DNA of 64,000 nt. Source: Populus alba (Eukaryota; Streptophyta; Magnoliopsida; Malpighiales; Salicaceae). Position numbers and translations under genes: made by a program. The notes under the pieces are model-generated. The model was not told the DNA's origin and ran no database searches. It saw only the letters and a program-made list of their open reading frames with translations. Shown here piece after piece: positions 22,009 through 33,711 of the stretch; the first letter of the stretch is position 1; the number at the start of each line of letters is the position of its first letter. Where the stretch lies: NCBI RefSeq assembly GCF_005239225.2, contig NC_133297.1, positions 16,356,147 to 16,420,146 on the forward strand, in the 5' to 3' direction.

Positions 22009-24640
22009 CAACTTCATGCATAAGACACATAGTTCCCCACAACCTCCTGCAGCTCTCATGCATAACTACTAGCTCTTGTTCTAACACTCGTGCGTGACTA
22101 GGAGTTTCAATCCAATTCTAACTCTAAAAATTCAAATTCAAATTTGGATGCATTGATTCATTCATTTGATTAATTTGCAATATGTATTTGATTTCTTATG
22201 TTGTATTATATTTGCCCATATTGATTTGTTTGTAATATTGATTTGGTTGATTTTACAAGTGTGGTTGTGTTTGTTTGTGAATTATTAATTTGTGTTTTCA
22301 TTTTCTTGAAATTGTGTGATTATATGGATTTTTGGCATTTTTTAGAAGAACTTAGTTTTTATCAAAGAATTGACTTGAGAAAGGTAAAAATTTTCGAAAG
22401 ATTTTGTCATAAACAAGTTGAGACTTTATTTTATACACACACACCTTTCTTTTTAAATATTTATGTCTTGTAATATATTTCACTCTAGTATTATGAGCGA
22501 AATTAGACTAGGTTACCATGACCTCACTAAAACCCATTCAATACAAGTGGTAATCCATGACTCATTTTAGACCTAACTAAAAAAATGAGTCAAAGCTTAA
22601 TTTATCATCCACTATTATTTTGGATGCAATGTCTATATTCTAAAAGTGATGATGAGGCCTTGTAGCCGAGCCATGTTTCAAATCATTGTCTTAGGTCTTA
22701 GTTGTTATTTTTTATAAAACAATATCTCAAATATATTTAAAATTAGTTTATTTGAATGAGTTATAATTAAAACTAAAGACCAACTATGCTAGGTCTTTTC
22801 TTAACCTAGTTCTAAATTAAACTTGGTTGGAGTTGACCTGGTGTGTGATCTGATTGACCCAACAGGTCCAAATAGAAGCTCGATTAAAATATGATTTGAC
22901 TTATAAAAAAACTCAAGACAAGGTTATTTTAAGTTTTTCTCTTAAATATAACGACAACAATATTTTGGATCAACTCGGGTCAATCCAGATTAACCTTCTA
23001 AGCATATGACTTAAATTATAAACTTGGTTGAAATGAATAACTTTGTTTCTTGAAATTTATTTTTTACTTAATTATGCAATATTAGAAACAAAACACGCAT
23101 AGAAAAGTGATAGAATAAATTTTTTTTTTTTTTTTAAAATCATTATAAATGGTTATACAAAAAGAGTGTTTGCTAATATTATAAAAAAGAATGTTATAAT
23201 TTTATCCAAAAACAAATTAAAAATGAAATGGTATATAATAAAAAAAAATCTTATATATATTTTTAATTAATTAGTTTCAATTAATATTAAAGGAAAAAAA
23301 GTTTAGAAAAAAATAAAGGTAAAAAAATAAGCTAGATACCTTGGACTGGGTGGCCCAACATGCTTGACTAATAAAAACAAGGTTGAACGAGCAAGGGCCC
23401 GCAATATTTTTACTAAAAAAAGATTAAAGATAAGCGCCTTTAAATAAAAAAAAGATTAAAAATTAGTATCTTGCACACAAAACAAATAAGAGTTTTCCAT
23501 GAAAATAAAAAATCTTGTAATTTTTCATCAAACTTTTAATAATTAGGGATTATTTGATAATTATAAGTAGGATTACGGTTTGTTTCCATTGGATAAAGTT
23601 TTAAGAACTATTTAGCGTCGGATTGAAGCTTTTTTCTTAAAGATAAAAACTAAAAGAGAAAGAATTGAGGTGTTTTAATAAAGTCTTTTGTGTAGCATAA
23701 ATGAAATTAGCTAGTGTGTTCGTACAATGTCACAATGCAGTTTATGATATCTGATTTTATATAATTTTATACCTGTTAAAATAGATATTTGTAAATGAGA
23801 AAACAATTTAAATTTTTGAGGAAGAATGTATTTTGTTAGAAATCTTTTCTTTTTCTTATTCACTTTTTTTTTTTTTTTTTTACAAAAACATGTCATTTTT
23901 ATTAGTAGCATGTGTTTTTGTTGGTTATGAATACACTTTTGGATAGTCTTCATTTTCGACTGTTTTCTCCTTCGGACACTATCGGATTGAGCTATAATTT
24001 GGATATGTTGTTCTTTCTAATGCTGTCTAGATTCTAAACGGTGGAGATCAGAAACAAACACTCGATATAGAAGTTGTGCTTCTCGCACAATAGGACTGTA
24101 AGTTTGAGGTCAGTTCGGTTAAACCCATATTTCTGGAAATGTCACCATTTGATGAAGTTGATAATTGGATATGTTATACTCATAATGATGTATTATAACT
24201 TGACCGTATTGATTGTTTGGAATAGTATTCGTTTGTTATTTATGGTTGATTGAAACTGTTGTCAAAATTGGTTTTGTGTGAATTTAATGAAATTAGCATC
24301 AAAATAGTGAAGGAACTCTTAATTCCTTAAGGCCATGCTTTTGGTCAATTATGCATCAAAGGTGGAAGATTGAAATAAGATAAGATAAATTGGCCCTTAA
24401 AAAGATATTTTGACACTCGTAAACAGTATGTGATATGGCTAGGGGTTGAGATAGAAGAGAAAAAGTTAAATTGTGAATGTTGTGTGTAAATGGAAAGGTT
24501 AATGAATCTGGATAGATTCGCCTCTTGACTTTTATAGAGAATTCAAGTAGGAGGATGAGGGAATTAGGAGCAAGTTTCTTCATAGTAATTGTAGTCTTGG
24601 ATGTTAGTTAACTAAGAAAGTTGGTCTTGCTTAATTTGGA
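22009..24640. other. Gene-free region with dispersed repeat copies
   Basis: No supported gene. Sequence 22,770-23,410 holds a ggtcaac-type repeat followed by a segment (gtttgctaat, then a cccaacatgc..gac block near 23,350-23,400) that resembles 61,880-62,320 in the SFT2 intron. A T18 run lies at 23,865-23,881. The remainder is AT-rich with short accidental ORFs. Confidence 0.55.
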
Positions 24641-26560
24641 GCTGTAGAACTCCAGTTATGGTTCACCAACCGAAACTGGATCATGACTGACTCTGTAAGG
24701 CAGTAGGACTGATTAGTTGATGAGTAATTTTAACTATCTTAGAGGCAGAACTGGGTTCTCCTTTCTTCAGAGAACTTGTAGCCTCATGTCTTAGCTTTCC
24801 AACAAAACCAATCTTACTTGAAATGGACTTCTATAACTCTAGATATAGTTAACAATCTGAGGAGAGGTCGGACAGTAACAATTTGATATCAAGACAGTAA
24901 CAATCTAATGTTTGTGATTAGCAATTTTAACTATCTTAAAGGCAGAACTAAGTTCTTCTTTCTTGAAAGAACTTGTAGCCTCGTGTCTTAGCTTTCCAAC
25001 GAGACCAATATCATTTGAAATGTAGTTATATAAACCTAGATATAGTTAAAAATATGAGGAGAGGTCAGACAATAATAGTTCGATATCAAGACAATAACAG
25101 TTCAATGTTTATTGATGAGAAATTTTGATTGTCTTAGAAGTAGAACTGGGTTCTCCTTTATTCATAGAACTTGTAGCCTTGTGTCTTAACTTTCCAACAA
25201 TTTAGCTTAAAATGGAGTTCTATAACTCTAGATATAGGTAAAATTCTAAGGAGAGGTCGGACAGTAACAATTCGATATCAACACAAAAACAGTTCAATGT
25301 TTGTTGATGAGTAATTTTGACTATCTTAGAAACAGAACTGGGTTCTGCTTTCTTAAAAGAACTTGTAGCCTTGTGTCATAGCTTTTCAATGAGACTAATC
25401 TCACTTAAAATGAAGTTCTATAACTATAGATATAGTTAAAAATCTGATGAGAGGTTGGACAATAACAGTTCAATGTAAAGAAAGTAATGATTGGACAGTA
25501 ATAGTCCAATGTCTATCCAGTAACAGTTCAAATATAAAGAAATGAATGATAACTATGATTGGATAAAGAATGACATCATTAATAGGTGTAATGAGAAAAA
25601 CATAAAATATAAAGAAAGAAATGATTGAAAGAAAGATCTATTAGTTGTTGATATGATTATTATAAAACATATCCTTGAATGAGAAAAATTTATGAGATGA
25701 GCTTGTAACTGTAGAAGGAACCACCGGTGTGGTGCAACAGCAGCAACAGGAGAACACGAGTAGAGCTTCTACTGCAGGTAGGTGACTTTCACCTTCCTTT
25801 TGAATAATGTTGAATAATGAAATACCTTATCATAAATGTTACCGTATTGTGTTAATTCAGATATCAAACTGCCAAATGCTTCAATGTTGATAAATGGTTG
25901 ATTAGCTTTGGCTAATGGCATCTGAAGGGATGACCTTGAATAATGAAATGCTTTATCATGAATGTTATTGTATTGTGTTAATTCAGATATCAGATTGCCA
26001 AATGCTTAAATGGTGACAAATGGTTGATTAACTTCGGCTAATGGCATTTGAAGAGATGACCTTAAACAATGAAATACTTTATCAAAAATGTTACCATATT
26101 ATGTTAATTCAAATATCAGATCACCAAATGCTTAAATGTTGACAAGTGGATGATTAGCTTCGGCTAATGGCATCTGAAAGAATGACCGAGACAAATGATT
26201 GATTAACTTCGGCTAATGATATCCAAATTAGATGACCGGGACAAATGATTGATTAGCATTCGAATAGATGACCGGGACAAATGAATGATTAGCTTTGGCT
26301 AATGACATTCGAAGGGATGATTGGGACAAACGATTGATTAATTGATTAGCTTCGGCTAATGGCATCTAAATGGATGACCAGGATAAACGATTGATTAGTT
26401 TCGGCTAATGGCATCCGAATGGATGACCAAGACAAATGGTTGATTAGTTTTGGTTGATGGCATTCGAAGTGGATGACCGGGGTGAGTGAATAGTTAACCT
26501 CGACAAATGATACCTTAAGAGGATGGCCGGATTTAAGATTATGATTGATTGCAAGAATTG
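24640..26560. repeat. LTR-like block with two tandem arrays
   Basis: The first array (24,740-25,470) holds four diverged units of ~195 bp, marked by gcagaact at about 24,744, 24,941, 25,140 and 25,331 and by agaacttgtagcc in each. The second array (25,810-26,460) starts with three ~124 bp units and continues as ~50-90 bp units, each with a gatgacc..gacaaatga phrase and a ttagcttcggctaa hairpin. The gaactccag/gatatagg vocabulary also occurs in the 2.8 kb LTR insertion (3,400-3,421), which suggests a related Gypsy LTR. The ends were not found. Confidence 0.6.
25901..26458. repeat. Eight-copy TTCG-loop hairpin array
   Basis: The palindrome attagc-ttcg-gctaat is exact at 26,153-26,168 and 26,345-26,360. 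Variants with one or two changes occur at 25,901-25,916, 26,027-26,042, 26,202-26,217, 26,288-26,303, 26,394-26,409 and, more decayed, 26,443-26,458. The exact copies would fold in RNA to a six-pair stem closed by C(UUCG)G. Confidence 0.8.
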
Positions 26561-27097
26561 TTGCATTTATATGTATTACAAGTTGTTTATACCAGAAACA
26601 TGAAGGAACTACAAGTGTCATGCTTCAAACATGAGATAATGTTAATGCTTCATTAAACTGTCAAACCGTTTCTTATCAGTATTATTATTACATAATTGCA
26701 TTCTTGTAAATGTTTATGTACTGAAGCAAAGACATCACACCAACAAGGTGCCTAGGAAACCCAATACACAGGAACCTATTTTTGCAAGGAATCATGTAGT
26801 TGCATTCTAAATTATGATGTATTTTATATGAATCAATGCACTGAATGTATAACTATTATTAGATCCTTTTTGTTTAAATTTGTGATGACTACTTGTAGGA
26901 TAGAATACAAACTCATGTCTATAAATGTATAGTTTTAATATGAACTTCTAATTATGAAAACATAATATTATGTGTATATGTAAGAATCACTTTTAAATAA
27001 AATGTTGATTGTTGTTGATGTATGGATTGTATCTTGAAGATGTAAGGGGACAGGTTCGCCAATTTTCGACATGATATGTGTCAAGTCAAAAAATAAC

Positions 27098-27693
27098 ATG
27101 ACCAAAAGATTGATGTATTCTCCCAAATACAGGAGTGTCGAAGTAATAAATAACCCGGCAAGACCGGGGTCGAACCACAGGGAGGTGAGCTATGTAAATT
27201 AGAAATAATATATATATATATATATATATATATGAAAATTTTATGGGATATTAATGTAAGGATTAAATAATAATAAAACAATTGTCAATGTTAGAGGATC
27301 CATTAATAGTATTAGAAATAAGTATAGTATAAACTCTTTTTATTAATCAACTGAAAACCACACACAAAGGAAGTTCCAATCGAATGATTTATCCTTAATA
27401 GTTCATTATAATTTTTTAACATGATCATATTAATTATCTTATTTTAGTAACACCATACTTTTAAATATTGTCATGAATTCATGATGTTAACTTATGTTAA
27501 CAACAAATCAAGTTCCTTTCATAGCACAGGTATAGGTTATTGACATAACCAAAAGATTGATGTTTTCTCTCAAGAGCAGGAGTGTCGAAGTAATAAATAA
27601 TCCGGCAAGACTGGGATCGAATCACAGGGAGGTTAATTGTATAAATTATAAATAACAATAATACAACAACAACAACAATAATAGTAATAATAT

Positions 27694-27737
<44 letters not shown>

Positions 27738-28075
27738 ATAAAGAAGAAGTTGATGAGAACTTTGAGATGGAAGATTAATGTAAGGATTAAACAATTATAA
27801 AAACAAATGTTAAGGTTAGAGGATCCACTAATGGTATTTCAAATAAGTATAGTATAAACTATTATTACTCAACTGGAAACCACACACAAAGAAGGTTCCA
27901 ATTGGATGATTTGTCATTAATAGCTCATTATAAATTGTTAACATGATCATATTAATTATCTTATTTACGTAACACCAAACTTTTAAATATTGTCAGGAAT
28001 TCATTATGCTAACTTATGTTAACAACAAATCAAGTTTCTTTCATAGCATAAGTGTAGGTAATATCATACAGTTGG
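27098..28075. repeat. Direct duplication, unit about 450-530 bp
   Basis: Two diverged copies in tandem, 27,098-27,547 and 27,548-28,075. Both begin accaaaagattgatgt, continue with a ggagtgtcgaagtaata phrase and a cggcaagac..gggatcgaa-like phrase, then gttagaggatcca and taacaacaaatcaagtt. The copies differ by microsatellites at the same internal place: (at)n at 27,207-27,232 in the first and (tag)n at 27,693-27,738 in the second. Confidence 0.85.
27693..27738. repeat. (TAG)n microsatellite
   Basis: About 15 near-perfect tag trinucleotides, preceded by an (aac)n stretch, inside the second copy of the 27.1-28.1 kb duplication. Confidence 0.9.
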
Positions 28076-30290
28076 GTTATGAGAGTGCCAAGCATTTGTT
28101 GTATCAAGTGTTATACAACACAAATCTAGATTAACCATTTAACAAGCAAGGTATTAAGAATTAGTAAGATAAAAAGATAAGACATGTTAATATTAAACAT
28201 TAAGGTCCATGTTGAGTTTACACCATACTTATTCTTCCACCATTAGTGTAACCTTTTCATCTTGACATAATAAACTTAGCTAAACATGATGAAGAAGAGA
28301 AACATAAATAAACAAAATAAGAACATAAATAAGATACAAGTTAACTAAGTAAAGGAAAGGAAATGAAAAGCATAAACAAGATATTAATGAAAGCAAAACT
28401 TAAGAATTATAAAAAATATATAAAAAGAGAGAGCAAGAGCAAGTTCTTGATATGATCAACCAAGCCCTTAAATGCATGGCAAATGCCTTCTTTTATAGGC
28501 TAAAATTTGGAACTATTGATTTGATGACTAATTGTTGAGTGGGTGGCCACATCTTGACTTGGTGGCAATCCTTATCTTCTTGTCTGAACAAAACGCCATT
28601 GATAACGTCCGAATTTGAACCAACTTCACCATGAAAGTTCTAGGAAATTGTCTCAACTTTCCAGGAAAAAAAAATAAGGTCATTTAGACTTCTAAAACTC
28701 GAGATATGGGTTGAAAACTGAATAGTGCCTGGGTTGCAAGACAGATTCAGACTTCTCCGTTGTTGCTATAATTTGGACTTGAAAACGTTTTTTTAAATCT
28801 TGGACTCCACATGAAAGTTGTAGGCCTATGTCTTACCGAATCTGTCCAAAAAATTAGGATCATTTGGATATCTAGAACTCGAGATATGACCCAATTACCG
28901 AACAGTGTCCAGTTTGGACTACACCAACATCTTTTTTCTAAGTTTGGCCCTCTCTTTGTCCTTTCAATTTCAATACTTAAACTCATCAATCAATCCTTTC
29001 ATTTATGTGATAGGCCTGCATTTAAGATGAATATTTACCATAAATTAAAGGTATCTTATATTATTAGGTATGTTATTATAAAACATGTTTTAGTTAAGTA
29101 GTTATTGATACTTCAAGTGCAAAATGATGATATAAAACCTTGATAAAAATACACTTTTAAGTTCTAATTAGTTATACCATATAGTTGACTATGAAAGTAC
29201 CAAGCATTTGTTGTACCAAGTGTTATACAACACAAATCTAAATTAACCATTTAACAAGCAAAGTATTAAGAATTAGTAAGATAAAAAGATAAGACATGTT
29301 AATAACAAACTTTCTTTGATATAAACATTGAAGTCCATGTTGAGTTTATATTATACCTATTCTAACACCATTAGTAAAACATTTTCACCTTGACATAATA
29401 AACTTAGCTAAACATAATGAAGAAGAGAAACATAAATAAATAAGAGGAGAGCATAAGTATAGTAAAGGAAATGAAAAGTATAAACAAGAGATTAAGGAAA
29501 ATATAACATGAAATAAAACTTAAACATTACAAAAATATAAAGAAGAAATAAAGAGCATGATCTTGATCTAAAGACTAAGATGCCTATATGCATGGCAAAT
29601 GCCTCATTTTATAGGCCAAAATTTGGAACTATTGATTTGATGACTAATTATTGAGTGGGTGGCCACATCTTGACTTGGTGACAATTCTTATCTTCTTGTC
29701 TGAACAAAATGTCATTGATAACGTTCGAATTTAAACCAACTTTACTCATGAAAGTTCTAGGAAATTGTCTCAGCTTTCTAGGAAAAAAAATTAAGGTCAT
29801 TTGGACTTCTAGAACTCGAGATATGGGTTGAACACTGAATAGTGTATAGGCTGCAGGACAGATTCAGACTTCTCCGTTGTTGCTATAATTTAGACTTGAA
29901 AACGGCCTTTTTAAATTTTGGACTCCACATGAAAGTTTTAGGCCTATGTCTTATCTTTCCATCCATATAAAACAAATCTAAATCCGAGATCTACAGCTCC
30001 AAATATGACCTAATTACAGAATAGTGTTCCAATTTGGATTGAACCGGCATCTCTTTTCTAAGTTTGGCCCTCTCTTTGTCTTTTTAATTTCAGTACGTAA
30101 ACTCATCAATCAATCCTTTCATTTATGTGATAGGCCTGTATTTAAGATGAATATTTACCATAAATTAAAGGTATCTTATATTATTAGATATGTTATTATA
30201 AAACATATTTTAGTTAAGGAGTTATTGATACTTCAAGTGCAAAATGATGATATAAAACCTTGATAAAAATGCATTTTTAAGTACTAATCA
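28076..30290. repeat. Direct duplication, unit about 1.1 kb
   Basis: Two adjacent copies, about 28,076-29,170 and 29,190-30,290. Matching anchors include ccaagcatttgttgta (28,089 and 29,205), gagtgggtggccacatc (28,535 and 29,653), gaactcgagatatgg and tttggccctctctttgtc (28,942 and 30,064), ending in ccttgataaaaatgca-type sequence. The open frames 28,811-29,101 and 30,024-30,263 are the same stretch in both copies and look like chance ORFs. A non-coding LTR or leader region of a retroelement is the likeliest source. Confidence 0.85.
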
Positions 30291-31230
30291 TTACATCCTG
30301 AACAAACAATGTGTTATCCATTAATGTTTTTTCTAACAATCTCTAATGCCAGTAAAGTCAAGGTTTGAAAACTCATATTTCAAAACCTATATTTTATCAT
30401 GTTTTCACCTAGAAATTTATAAATGTTTCCTTGAAACTTCAATAAACCAATTTGTGATTCTAAAACACCATATAATCATTTTAAAAATAAAAAAAATCAA
30501 ACTGAATATAAAAAAAAAAAAAAACTCTATGAGTCCTCATCTGCTTTTTGCCTGTATATTTGAAGGGAAAAAACATCTTATTGAACTCTTCTTTCTAAAA
30601 CGTACCTATTAAGATCAAGATCAATTTTTATATGGTTGATCAAACCCTTTCTCTCTTTTTCTTTTTTTAGTGACTTTTTCTTCTACTTTCAACATATAAA
30701 AACTTAAACGTGAAAAAATAAAATTTAGAATTAAGAAGTAAAGTTCTAAAACATTAGAAACCAAATATGTAAAAATTAAAATTACAATGATCAAATTGAA
30801 AACTTCCTTATTTTTCTCAAAAACTGTGAGTGTATGTAAAATAAAATAAAAAAATCTCAACACATAAAAACATGCTAATATAACTTACAAAGATGAAATT
30901 ATAAAAAAATAAAATTTGATAACTAAATTAAAAAAAAAAAAGATTAGGCAACTAAAAGAAAGGCTAACTATGAATGTACTCTTTTAATCCACAGTATAGA
31001 TGTCTTCTTCTATGATAAAACGAATAGTGAAAGAGCGATCTGTTGATTTATTTTGTAATTTATAATTGTAATTGTAATATGGCAAAAAATAAACAAACTT
31101 GGGGTTTAACAATAAAAACGCATTTGTAGAGGATCACAATGTAGATTGCAGCATATCCAGAGGATGCTCACGTAAATTTCTCATAAAATTTCCAATAAAT
31201 ACCATAAAAGAAAAACCCAACTCAGGGGGT
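30291..31230. other. AT-rich spacer upstream of RRP15-like gene
   Basis: No gene, tRNA or recognisable repeat. There are poly(A) tracts at about 30,511-30,525 and 30,930-30,941. The last ~200 bp should hold the proximal promoter of the RRP15-like gene. Confidence 0.5.
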
Positions 31231-31239
31231 TTTGCAGTA

Positions 31240-31362
31240 AAACCCTAGTTCCAGTTTACCATCTGAGTTTCCGAGTAGGAGCTACAGCAATAGCAGCCGC
31301 AGCAGATTCAACCATCAATATCTGGCCTGAGCGTCTACACAAGGTAACCCTAACCCTAACCC
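31240..31362 (+). promoter_or_regulatory. Telo-box cluster at the RRP15-like 5' end
   Basis: The element aaaccctag occurs at 31,240-31,248, and three head-to-tail taaccc hexamers occur at 31,345-31,362, immediately after a consensus donor (aag|gtaacc, intron from 31,344). Telo-boxes (AAACCCTA) are known in promoters and leaders of plant ribosomal-protein and ribosome-biogenesis genes. The location upstream of an RRP15 homologue fits that role. Function here is inferred. Confidence 0.6.
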
Positions 31363-31465
31363 ATTCAGTTGTCTCTTTTATTTTAGAAAATTCTATTTCA
31401 TAGGCAAACAAACAATAGTAATAATAGTGACTTGTACTTTGTTGGAAACTATGGTTGCAGTAACG

Positions 31466-33647
31466 ATGGCAGAGGAAACCCAAATGCGAGAATCAGTAAA
31501 ACCTTTTAAAAAGAGAAAATCAGGGCACAAGAAAGGCAGCAACTTCAAGAAGAAACAAAAACAGTTTCTGGGCAATAAAGAAAAAGTGAAAAAAATAGAC
31601 CCCAGATTGAAGAAATTGCTTAGAAAGAAGGCACGCGACTACAATTCTGATGATGACAACGAGGATGAGACAGCTCACGCGAGCGATGATGATAACGCAG
31701 ATTCCATGGATGATGATGCAGGTAGTGATGATGGTAAGGAGAAAAAGAATCTGGGGATTGAGATTGAAGTGTCTGATAATGAAGATGATGATGAAATTCC
31801 GCCTGGAATTACAAAGTTTAGTGAGGGTTGTAGGGCATTTAGGATCGCTTTCAAGAGTATTAGTAAGAAGGCCATATCTGATGATTCATTGGTGAGCTAT
31901 GCTGCTTTTTTTCCTTAAAAATATGCGTTTTCTTGGGTGAAATAGATAGGATTCCTAAAGTTTGGTGAGTTTGCAGGGACCAGTTTTATCGGGTCACAAG
32001 ACACTTGTAGCAGAAAAGCTTGCAGAGGAGGTAGCTGAAAGGAGAGTGAAGGGAGAGGCTAAGAAGGAAAAACATTTGGTATTTTCGATTTTCACTTTAT
32101 TTACTTATTTATTTTGGTATTTTAGCATGTATCTGCATGCTTCATATATATTCTTATATTCATATTTCAAAGTGCCATTATATTTATGCTGTTACTTGGG
32201 AATTTGTTGTAATAGGTGGGAGAGAAGGGGCACGTAAAACCTGCTGATTATTTAGATGCTCATGAAAAGTTTCTAATAAGTGTGGCTACAAAAGGAGGTA
32301 ATATGTTTTTTTTCTTGATGTATTAGTAGAGATATATGTTTTGAACTTGATGCTGTGGTTCTCATGCTAACTTAGTTCATCTCTACTGCATGTGTTGCTG
32401 ACATTTCAGTTGTCAAGTTATTTAATGCTGTAAGTTGCTTTGGGAATTTCTTTTGTGTTTTTCCTTTCAGAATCTGTAATTATTTGATTCTGTTTCTTAG
32501 ATTAATCACTCTTGCTGTGGGACTGAGACTGAGTTTTCTTGTTTTGTATCTTAAACAGGTTAACAAGGCACAAAATGCACAGAAAGGATTGAATCCTTCA
32601 AGATCAAAAGATGCTAAAGGTATGTCCATGCCCCATGGGCAATGCAACTGGCTTTTGGATCTTCTTATTTTGATTCTACCATTTCCTGGTTATCTTACCG
32701 TTACAAAAGGATTCTAGTCATTGTTGAAGTGTACATGGGTTGGAAGTGATTGATACACATTTGGTTTTCTCATTGATGGGTTTATTTTTCCATTGTTGTA
32801 TAATGTGAGCGCTTTCCAAATGAACTTCAGAAAGTGATTTTGGCACTGATATTTAGCCCTTATTATGTTGTTGCTGATCTTAAATGCATTTCCTCAGCAT
32901 TGTATCGCTTCTCAATTCTAATGAAAGGTTGTCTCAATCCTGACAGTGATAAAGAAGCGAAGGAAAGAACGCTTCTTTTCGGAGCTGGGCAAGACACCAG
33001 TTGCTGACACTTCAACTAAGGTAAGTTACCTCTCATTTTATCTGTTCAGTTAAAACTCTGCTTCAGTCCTAGGAGCTACTCTTGCATTTGTTGACTTCCT
33101 GTATTCTCCCATAATATTTTACTTGTCTGGAAATATTCCACCTTAGATACCGTCTTCTTTCTCTCTTCAAGTTCATCTGGACGTTATTAACATATTTGCT
33201 GAGAGTATTGAACTCTCTTTAGAACCATCTTTTATTACCAATAACTGTTAAGTTTGTGAAATTGGACTCTTAAGTCTGCTATGTATCATCTTTCAGAGCA
33301 TCTATTCTGCTGTAATGTTCCATTGAAGAACTTCATAGGTTTTACCATTTGCAGGTTCATGCATCTTCTGGTGAAGGGCCATCTTGGGCTCCATTACGTG
33401 ATAACTACATGCTAACAAATTCCAAGTTGAAAGACTGGGATAAGATGCCGGTAAGACTTTTTAACTTTTGTTCTGTGATGCAATCATGTAAACCACTCAC
33501 CTTCTCACATGCACAGACTTAGCTGTGCATGCATTTTCACATGCCAGTGGTGAATATTTTTTATTGTCTGCAACATACTTGCAGGATAAAGTTGTAGACG
33601 ATGACATTGGAAGGATGTCCGAGGATAGCAGTTCTGATGATGATTGA
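31466..33647 (+). CDS. RRP15: RRP15-like ribosomal RNA processing protein (307 aa, 8 coding exons)
   Basis: Coding exons: 31,466-31,891; 31,977-32,078; 32,216-32,297; 32,410-32,429; 32,559-32,619; 32,947-33,020; 33,355-33,450; 33,585-33,647. All introns are GT-AG, and the 924 coding bases close in frame. An upstream ATG (31,427) is open, but a splice acceptor (ttgcag, ending 31,460) just before MAEETQ, with telo-box leader sequence upstream, favours the start used here. Residues 10-60 are very basic (KKxxK runs; DPRLKKLLRKKARD) and fit a nucleolar targeting tail. Residues 60-115 form an Asp/Ser-rich acidic stretch. From PPGITKFSEGCRAF through FKSISKK, VLSGHK, AEKLAEE and a KRRKERFFSELGK motif is the Rrp15p domain, followed by a WAPLRDNYML tail and an acidic SSSDDD end. 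Rrp15 family proteins act in the nucleolus in pre-rRNA cleavage and large-subunit maturation. The fourth exon is only 20 nt. Confidence 0.93.
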
Positions 33648-33711
33648 TTTTGAGGAGGATGACATCGGACGGATGTCCGAGGATAGCAGTTCTGATGATG
33701 ATTGATTTTGA
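33603..33711. repeat. 58 bp tandem duplication across the RRP15-like stop codon
   Basis: The segment from gacattgga through the stop and ttttga (33,603-33,653) is repeated at 33,661-33,711 with two substitutions (gacatcggac). The period is 58 bp, so the second copy lies out of frame with the first and after the stop at 33,645-33,647. It therefore forms part of the 3' UTR. Confidence 0.9.

Noticed and set aside
25810..26460. CRISPR-like array
   Set aside because: Repeat units vary in length and are diverged, with no unique constant-length spacers, in a plant nuclear context; these are tandem repeats.
28811..30263. Two similar small ORFs (28,811-29,101 and 30,024-30,263) as a gene pair
   Set aside because: They are the same stretch of a duplicated non-coding repeat. 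Similarity comes from the duplication, and no domain or codon bias is visible.
31345..31362. Interstitial telomere
   Set aside because: Only three hexamers, at a gene leader; a telo-box reading is simpler.
31427..31465. Upstream in-frame ATG as RRP15-like start
   Set aside because: A splice acceptor ends at 31,460, just before MAEETQ, and leader sequence with telo-boxes lies upstream. The 13 extra residues look like intron translation.
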